Shown here: positions 57,610-64,000 of the stretch, piece after piece
Position numbering within the stretch: the first letter of the stretch is position 1
Layout of the letters: each line of letters starts with the position of its first letter
NCBI GenBank assembly: GCA_014529385.2
Contig: CM043942.1
Span: forward strand, 64,513,184-64,577,183
Length of the DNA stretch: 64,000 bases
Source of the DNA: Adiantum capillus-veneris
Lineage: Eukaryota > Streptophyta > Polypodiopsida > Polypodiales > Pteridaceae
Reading direction: 5' to 3'
The notes under the pieces: model-generated
Databases searched by the model: none
Told to the model about the DNA's origin: nothing
Seen by the model: only the letters and a program-made list of their open reading frames with translations
Position numbers and translations under genes: made by a program

Positions 57610-58015
57610 TTATTTAAGTACTTCATACAAATTTTGAGTTACCATTTGGAAATTTTTAAAATTCCACAATTTCCAATATATAAAGATCAATTGAATGCTT
57701 TTCATTTCAATGATGAGCTTTCACATATTTTGAAAACATTAAATAGGATAATATATAAATCAATAAATAATACATGTATATAATATATAGATCAAGAAAT
57801 TATACATGTATTATATATACATGCATACATACGTATAAATATATAATATCACTACTACCCTAAACCCTAGTGATAACTATTTGCAAAAATTAAGTTACCA
57901 TGTGGTAGTACTTAAGAGAATGCAAGTCACCAAATGGTAACTCCTTATGAACTTGAAGTTACAATTGATAACTTTGTCTAGCTTTGGTTCCCTAGATGTT
58001 ACCAATTTTTTCCTT
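57610..58015. repeat. Third, diverged partial copy of the 1.3 kb unit
   Basis: Matches the last third of the unit in order: AATTTTGAGTTACCATTTGG, AAATAATACATGTATATAAT, TAAACCCTAGTGATAACTAT, CAAATGGTAACTCCTTATGA and TTTGGTTCCCTAGATGTTAC. Divergence is much greater than between copies 1 and 2, so the array grew in at least two steps. Confidence 0.8.
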
Positions 58016-58175
58016 TGCAGCGAAGGCAAATCATGTACATGTGGCTCATTATTGGCGGACCTTTTCCTTCAATTCCATAGCTCCAAAACAACAAATTATC
58101 ATGTCTTGCAAAGTTCTCCACATACGAAATTGATATTGTTATTTTACAAAAACCAAGCACTTGTAGATGTTGTCT

Positions 58176-58179
<4 letters not shown>

Positions 58180-58248
<69 letters not shown>
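58180..58248. repeat. (GA)n microsatellite
   Basis: About 34 GA units; the only long tract in this orientation in the right half of the window. Confidence 0.9.
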
Positions 58249-58251
<3 letters not shown>

Positions 58252-58825
58252 ACGTCTACAAAAGGCCAATGTGGCCTATGAGATAGACATCAATTACATC
58301 CATGCTTGATGTTAGCTCATCAAAGATGAGTGTAAATAAAAAAATTTTGATCTAAAATCTTAAGCAATTACTACAAAATCATTGATTGGCTAGGTAAGAT
58401 TCATGCCATGATGCTTCTCATACATAATCTGATCCAAAGCCCCAAGATTGAGTTGAAAAGTAAGCTTTTGATGTTTTGCAATAATGGCTTTGACATGCTT
58501 GTGGTGTGGGCTTTTATTTTGTGGTAGTTGAGGTCAAGGTCTTCGTTCTTGGAAAAGCACAATCATTCTATTCAAACTTACTCCACTATGGCATCTATGT
58601 AATGGCTGATGGGGTAATCTTACTTCCATTCAAGTTTGTTCATCTTTCAAGCTTGGTCTAGAGGATGCAAACTTCTACATGGAAGGCAATTTGCGATTAG
58701 CTCATCTATGGTGTAAATTTTACAAAGGGAGGGAGGGAGTTTTATAGAATGAGAAGGAGAGTGGGTCCCCAAATCAAACAAGTTAAAATATGACCATTCC
58801 AGCTAGTTCGAAGATAAAAAGTTAA

Positions 58826-60157
58826 CACTAGAATGGTAACCTAACAGGACATAAAAGTGTCCTTTCAGGGTTTTGGGAAAAAATTCCAAACCCATAGTAG
58901 ATCCACTCATTTTGAAAAATCCTTTCATGAGCTTATAGTTCAATAACTACTACATATGGGAAAAATGAGAAACTTGTAAGTTTTCTCATCCCTTGGTCAC
59001 TACAAGCCTCCAGAGTTGATGGACCAGTGCATTTTGACCAAAACAACAATTTCTTACAATTGATTGCATATAAATAAGAGTGGGAATTTTTGTAGGACCT
59101 GAGGTAAAATGCCATGTTAACTTCAATGGGTTGGTGACCAAAATATATGGTTTCTTTTACCTCACTAAATTTTTTTTAGGCAAAAAAAATAGGTACAAAA
59201 AAGTTGCATTTTTGCTATTCTGCGGACCTATCGTTTCTATAGTCACGCTCAATACAGATACTATATACATGTTTTCTTAGTTCCCTTTGGGCCTTTGGAT
59301 TCAAAAGGAGGCATGGACCATGTCAAAAGGATAATGGATCTCTTACAGTTGGAACCTTGGGGGCAATGATAAAGTGCTAAATACAGCAAACATGAAAAAA
59401 CTGGGTTTAGCATTATGACCTCTAGAAACCCATAGAAGCTACTCAATATCTAGCCAAGTTTGTAGTCTATGATTAGATATGGTTACTACCTACAAAATAC
59501 ACACAATTGACCTAAGAAACTAGCAATATTGAGAAAGTTATACTTGCTACTCTAAAATGTATCGTATTATCCAGCAATCAAAAAACTCAACCATCATCAT
59601 ATACTATGCTATATAGCATATTAGGTCCCCCAAAACTCAAGGAAGATTAGCTTGATGTTATACATTACACTTACACAATCAAAATTGAATTTGGATATCA
59701 AGAAAGCCACCAAAAAAATAATAAAAGTGCTAATTTTGGCCAAAAAACAGGATTATGTAATTCTTGCAAATTGGTCATAACTTTCAATTTTAACACTTAG
59801 CTCTCGCTACAAGCATCAAAACATGTTGAGAACTGTGAAGTCCTAACCTCTAGCCATCTAAACCTCACAAACATGAAGTTTAGAGTGGTATAGTTGCCAA
59901 AAAAATTTAAAAAGCCAAAAAAAGGACCCGTTTTTCACACAGTTTAGGTTCAAAAATGTTGTACAAGAGTAAGGTTAATGGTGAGATCGATACTCCAAAA
60001 AAAATGCTAAGTTTTTTTTAGCTCATAAGGAAACTTTGTGGATATATAGAACCTAGAAATTCATTTTCATACTCTTCAAATAATTCAAGAAAAATGGTCA
60101 CTTAATAGGACACAAAAGTGTCCAAGGACATAAAAGTGTCCTGTTACCATTCTAGTG
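58826..60157. mobile_element. TTAA-flanked CACTAG element, 1.33 kb
   Basis: The left end CACTAGAATGGTAAC is followed by the hairpin AGGACATAAAAGTGTCC. The right end has two hairpins (GGACACAAAAGTGTCC and GGACATAAAAGTGTCC) and closes GTTACCATTCTAGTG, the exact complement of the left 15 bp. TTAA lies directly outside each end (58822-58825 and 60158-60161). The interior is AT-rich with stops in all frames and small open frames (for example 58933-59115 minus) that I cannot assign. It looks non-autonomous. Confidence 0.75.
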
Positions 60158-60161
60158 TTAA

Positions 60162-61070
60162 AAGTCCAAAGCCAAAGATAGCTGAATTTGTACTAAAAAA
60201 GAGGTATGGTAAATTGGAAAGGCAAGAGTTTTGGAAGCCGATTCTACTACTAGACTAGTTGTCAATTTTTTGCCAAAAAAAAAAATCCTCCAAAAAGAGA
60301 CTAGTTGAACCTAAGATTTTACAAAAAACCATCATTTACTGTATTTTTCACCCATTAAATTTAAAAAATATCGGGTAGATTTCTAACTTGTCATAATAAA
60401 TCGATAAATTTTTACATGTTTGCTTGAAAATTTGCCACAAAAACTTGTGTCCTTTACTCATTGGTTGGGAAGAATGTTTCTGGTGAGCAAATTGAAAGGG
60501 TGTGCACATGAAAAAGAAATTTGCATGTGTGGCTAGAACAAGTTGAATTGACAATTGTTTCCTTCCCACAATGTCAAGTCCATAAAAGTAGGCATCATCA
60601 CGTGGTTAACCATAGGAGGGCCAACTTACACTCAAAATTGTAATCAATTGTGAGTTGCATTCTCACGGTCTTGTGCGTAAGAAGCGCTTGGCAACATCTG
60701 CCTTGAAAAACAAATGATGGATTTCAATTATCAGGTTGGCCTCATGTGCATGACCTTTGAGAGTTTAACTTTTGAAAGACTTTGGGTCAAAAATTTGAAA
60801 TTATTGGTTTTCCAATCATGACTTTTTTGATAGACAATGCTAGAGAGAAAAAGACTAACTAATAAATATGAAAATTTTCAAGATCTTGACATGCATGAAG
60901 AGAGGAAATGAGAAAGAATTGAGGGGAAAAGAGAAGAAATACACAAGAGAGGAATTAAGGATGAGAAGAGAAAGAGCTCTACCATTAATTACCAAAATCG
61001 TTATTGTAAACAGTAGAGAGGGGGAGGGGCAATGGGGGAAATTAAAGTAGGTTCTATATAGTTTAGCATA
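60162..61070. other. No recognisable gene
   Basis: AT-rich DNA with short unassignable frames, including a Lys/Arg/Glu-rich stretch at 60868-61050 that reflects purine-rich composition. Confidence 0.4.
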
Positions 61071-61445
61071 CATCATATGCTAAACTACACACCAATTATG
61101 CTTGTCACAGCTAGTATGCTAGTTAGCATGTTGGGTATGTTGGTCAAAACACTTTCCATGATATTTAGCATACCTAAGGAGATAGTTCGCACACCTTGTA
61201 TGTAGTTAGCGCACATGCTATGCTATTTACATATGCTTGTTGGCACATTGAGTATTCTAGTTAGCATACCTATTATGCTAATGAAAACATTGTATATGGT
61301 AGTCCAAATACCCCATTACATGCATATTAGGATGTTGAATGTGCTATTTAACACTCCAATTTTTTTCCTGAACATGTTGAATGTATTAGGTATCTATATA
61401 TTCCTATTTGGATTCATTTATCCTAGTAAACACACTAACCAAATA
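61071..61445. repeat. Degenerate repeat around TTAGCATA / TATGCTA
   Basis: Motifs such as ATGCTAGTTAGCATG, TTTAGCATACC, GTTAGCGCACATGCTATGC and AGTTAGCATACCTATTATGC recur about every 20-40 bp in both orientations. It looks like a decayed inverted or tandem short repeat. Confidence 0.55.
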
Positions 61446-61456
61446 TGATATTGTAG

Positions 61457-61849
61457 GTTGAGCTCTTTCTTAAATTCAAAGAGAAACATCCAAATTGCAA
61501 GATTGGCATGAGAATGTTTGAGATATTGAAGCCATACTTTTGCATGCGGTTGGACGATAGATACACATGCTATTGCAAATACCATGTGCAGATGTCCTTT
61601 TTAAAGGACGCACTAAACCACATGCACTCTCCTAATTTTGGACTACATGATACAAGTTGTGACTATATGTATGCAGTATATATTCCATAGATGAGAATAT
61701 TAGTAGGGGTTTCTTGGATTCACATCAAATGTTCAAAGGTGTCACACAAACGTGGGAGTCCATTCTCTGTCCAAAGCCAACAAATGCAAATTTTCATAAA
61801 AGTGAATACCTGATGCAAGACTGTAAGATATGTGGATTCAAGAGGTTAT
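61457..61849 (+). pseudogene. Cys/His-rich orphan protein fragment
   Basis: After an intron-like acceptor (TTGTAG) the frame reads ELFLKFKEKHPNCKIGMRMF, EILKPYFCMRLDDRYTCYCK and YHVQMSFLKDALNHM. After a stop and a frame change it continues TWESILCPKPTNANFHKSEY and MQDCKICGFKRL plus a stop. The Cys pattern (CYCKYH; LCP; CKICG) looks like a zinc-binding fold. I recall similar 'F...HP..KI....FE.LKP.....T C.CKYH..M' proteins as repeated, transposon-associated hypotheticals in non-seed plants, but I cannot name a family. At least one stop makes this copy broken. Confidence 0.45.
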
Positions 61850-64000
61850 AATTATGTTACTTGGAGACAATAAAGCCAGCCCATTACATTGTGGATAGTA
61901 AGGAGAAGAGTGCATGTGTTGAAATTTCAATTTCTTCATAAGAGCATCAACAAGTTCTCCTCTAAACCCTAGACCACGATAAAAAACGATAACCATACGA
62001 CCTTCAAATCGACAACATACTTGTTCATACAAGAAAGAGGCCACTCTTCCAGCTATTACATCTTTTACAGGTCTTGCTTTCACCATCTTTGTCAAATAGT
62101 CCACAACCACAAGGATACACTTCTTGCATTGGATGTACTACCTCCACTCCCCATTTTGCAAATACATCATATGAAATTATTTCTTCTGAAGTTTAGCTAA
62201 AATCATTTTATTTGCAAACACTTGGCATTCATGACATTATTTGCATAGAATGAGCATCTCTCACCATAGAAGGACAACAACAGCCTACCTCAATATACAA
62301 GACACAATGTGATCCTTGCCTTGGTGACCTGTTTCTTCATGACAATGCTTCAATATCAAACCTATTTCCTCTTTGTAAGGCACTCTCCTTAGAATGCTAT
62401 CTTTGCCATAAAACATGATATTTTCACCTACTAATGTGTAGTTCTTTGATTTTTCAACCATTGTTTTACATTGGATATTATGCATGCCCTATGAACCAAT
62501 ATTGGCCTTTATCCAAAAATGCTTCCACATATTGCAATGAATCCCTTCTTCCATACAAAGATCCCTTCATCTGCAAAGAAGCTACCAAAGCATCCAACTT
62601 GTTCCTAGCCAAGTCATCAGCTTCCTTATTTTTCTCACGAGGAAAATATTTAAACTAATTGTACTTGCTCAAATGCATGCAAAATATTCTTCTTACCATA
62701 AAACCACTTCTTCAAATTGTCTTTCTTAACTTTCTACAAACCAACCAACTGCTTTATGATCAACAATGTATCCCCTTTCACAATAATTTTCTTCAATCCA
62801 AACTCAATGCACTGCTTCAGCCCAAGGAAAAGGGTTAGGTACTTTGCCTGATTGTTGCTTTTAGCTTCATTAAGGTCATAAGCTCTAGAAAATATTACAT
62901 CTCCCTTTGGATCCTTGATGATCACCCCACCACTAGCTTTGTGAAGCACCTTTCTATATGCATCATCATTGTCTAGTTCCTCTTCATGACTAGAATTGTT
63001 ACCCCTTTTGGGTAAGATGGCACCTCCCCAACGTTATGTACCCTTATGTCAGCTAAGTGAGATTTCATAGAATGATCCACTTTAAACTCAAACTCATACT
63101 CTTGAATCTCCATGGTCCACTTCAAGACTCCCTTACTAGGCTTCCAATATTGCACTATATCCGGCAAAATGTTTGATGTGGTTAATACATAATACTTCTT
63201 CAGCAACAAATATGTCCTAAATTTGCGACAATCAAGAACTATACCCACTGTTTCATCTCTACGTAGAAGAACTCACTTACATTCTTCATTTTGCTTTCGA
63301 AAAAAAATGCTTTGAAGGTTCTACCTTGTTTTTTCAAAAAGGATGATCCAAAAGCTACTAAAACCACACTAATAGATACTTAGAAAATGGACTCCGAGCT
63401 AGGAGGATTCTTTGCTAATGAACTACACAATACTTCCTTAATACCATCAAAATATTGTTGTATCTCTTCATTCCATTCAAAACCCTATACTTTTTTGTTT
63501 AACTTTTGTAGATGATACACATATTGACATAGCATCCAAAAAAATGTGATAAGTACCTAGGCTTATGCAGAAATGATGCCAAAATCCATCATATTTGTGG
63601 GTTGATACATAAGTGATAAAGCTTTCACTTTCTGAGATTAGCCTCTATTTGATTCTATGAGACCACATGTCCTAACAAATGAACTCTTGCATGAGAAAAC
63701 TTACACTTCTTTGGGTTGAGTGGACCACCCTCTTGATTAAGTCTCTCAAAAATCAACCTTAGCTTCTCCAAATCTGTGATCCTTGAACTATAGAATCAAA
63801 TGTCATCCATGAAAACACCAATAAACTTGGCCGAGTATGGAGCAACAGTTCATTCATCCACCCTTGAAATCTAGCATATACACTGTAAAGCAATCCAAAA
63901 GGAATCATCTTGTAGGAAAAACAGCCCCAAGGGGTAATAAAGATCGTCTTCAATTGATCCTCCTTTGCTATAGGAACCTGACAGTAAGCAAAAATTCCAT
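61840..64000 (-). pseudogene. Gypsy pol with dual RNase H (Tat/Ogre-like), RT to integrase, broken
   Basis: On the minus strand from the window end inward: RT (TIFITPWGCFSYKMIPFGLL, then GVFMDDI with the catalytic Asp pair, CKFSHARVHLLGHVVS); the first RNase H end (YFLL-type segment with VLKWTMEIQEYEFEFKVDHS); a second, plant-type RNase H (GGVIIKDPKGDVIFSRAYDL, NNQAKYLTLFLGLKQ, VKGDTLL); an integrase zinc-binding segment (HCHEETGHQGKDHI); and an integrase core (DYLTKMVKARPVKDVIAGRV, SSPYYPQCNGL). The second catalytic Asp of integrase (family SDRG) is lost (FYRG). Two RNase H domains in series mark the Tat/Ogre lineage. Many stops. gag and protease lie beyond the window. Confidence 0.8.

Overview
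The window looks like nuclear DNA from a large, repeat-rich land-plant genome. The evidence is an intronless L-type lectin receptor kinase, plant-type Copia and Gypsy (dual RNase H) retroelements, an En/Spm (CACTA) transposon with Transposon-associated/tnp2/DUF4218/DUF4216-like modules, a degenerate plant-type tRNA-Ala, and very abundant (CT)n/(CA)n tracts. I see no bacterial operons, rRNA or CRISPR. I cannot name the species. An L1-type ORF1 and a Cys-rich orphan family make me lean towards a fern, lycophyte, bryophyte or gymnosperm rather than a grass, but that is inference. Almost every long open frame is transposon-derived and broken. The only host gene that is nearly whole is the receptor kinase at 48.1-50.1 kb, and it carries a one-base frameshift.

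Layout. 0-3.9 kb: Copia gag on the minus strand, a small inverted-repeat element with a tRNA-like head, a GC-rich hairpin MITE (family A, copy 1) and a minus-strand Gypsy integrase relic. 3.9-12.3 kb: a nested stack. A Copia element (LTRs at 3873-4097 and 11606-12273, PBS, gag, protease, RT fragment) contains a second, shorter Copia-like element (about 8.0-11.2 kb), and its 3' LTR is split by a MITE (family C). 12.3-19.5 kb: a Copia RT relic, a tRNA-Ala-like sequence, another family C copy, a TTAA-flanked small transposon and an FCP1-like phosphatase fragment. 19.5-23.7 kb: an internally deleted Gypsy element on the minus strand with about 1 kb LTRs. 23.8-33.7 kb: sparse DNA with MITEs, a 1 kb foldback element and a broken gag-like frame. 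33.7-36.9 kb: repeats and the first copy of an ORF1-only retroelement ending in (CT)n.

37.2-46.5 kb: a 9.3 kb CACTA transposon. It holds a TnpA-like gene on the minus strand, a tnp2 (TnpD-like) gene on the plus strand, and between the two 5' ends an array of roughly 25 near-perfect palindromes whose core is CACTAATTAGTG. The first tnp2 exon region is tandemly duplicated. 46.5-51 kb: the lectin receptor kinase, bracketed by two inverted copies of MITE family A. 51-54.3 kb: a Gypsy gag fragment, the second ORF1-only retroelement copy and a dense (CT)n(CA)n cluster. 54.5-58 kb: a 1.3 kb tandem duplication plus a third, diverged partial copy. 58.8-60.2 kb: a larger TTAA-flanked element. 61-64 kb: a Cys-rich orphan fragment and a Gypsy pol relic of the dual-RNase-H (Tat/Ogre-like) type running off the window end.

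The points most worth following up are the TTAA-flanked CACTAG element family with subterminal hairpins, the ORF1-only L1-like element whose 3' tail is a (CT)n microsatellite, the divergent two-gene CACTA element organised around a palindrome array, and the receptor kinase framed by inverted MITE copies. All coordinates were read by eye. Boundaries of degenerate elements are approximate.
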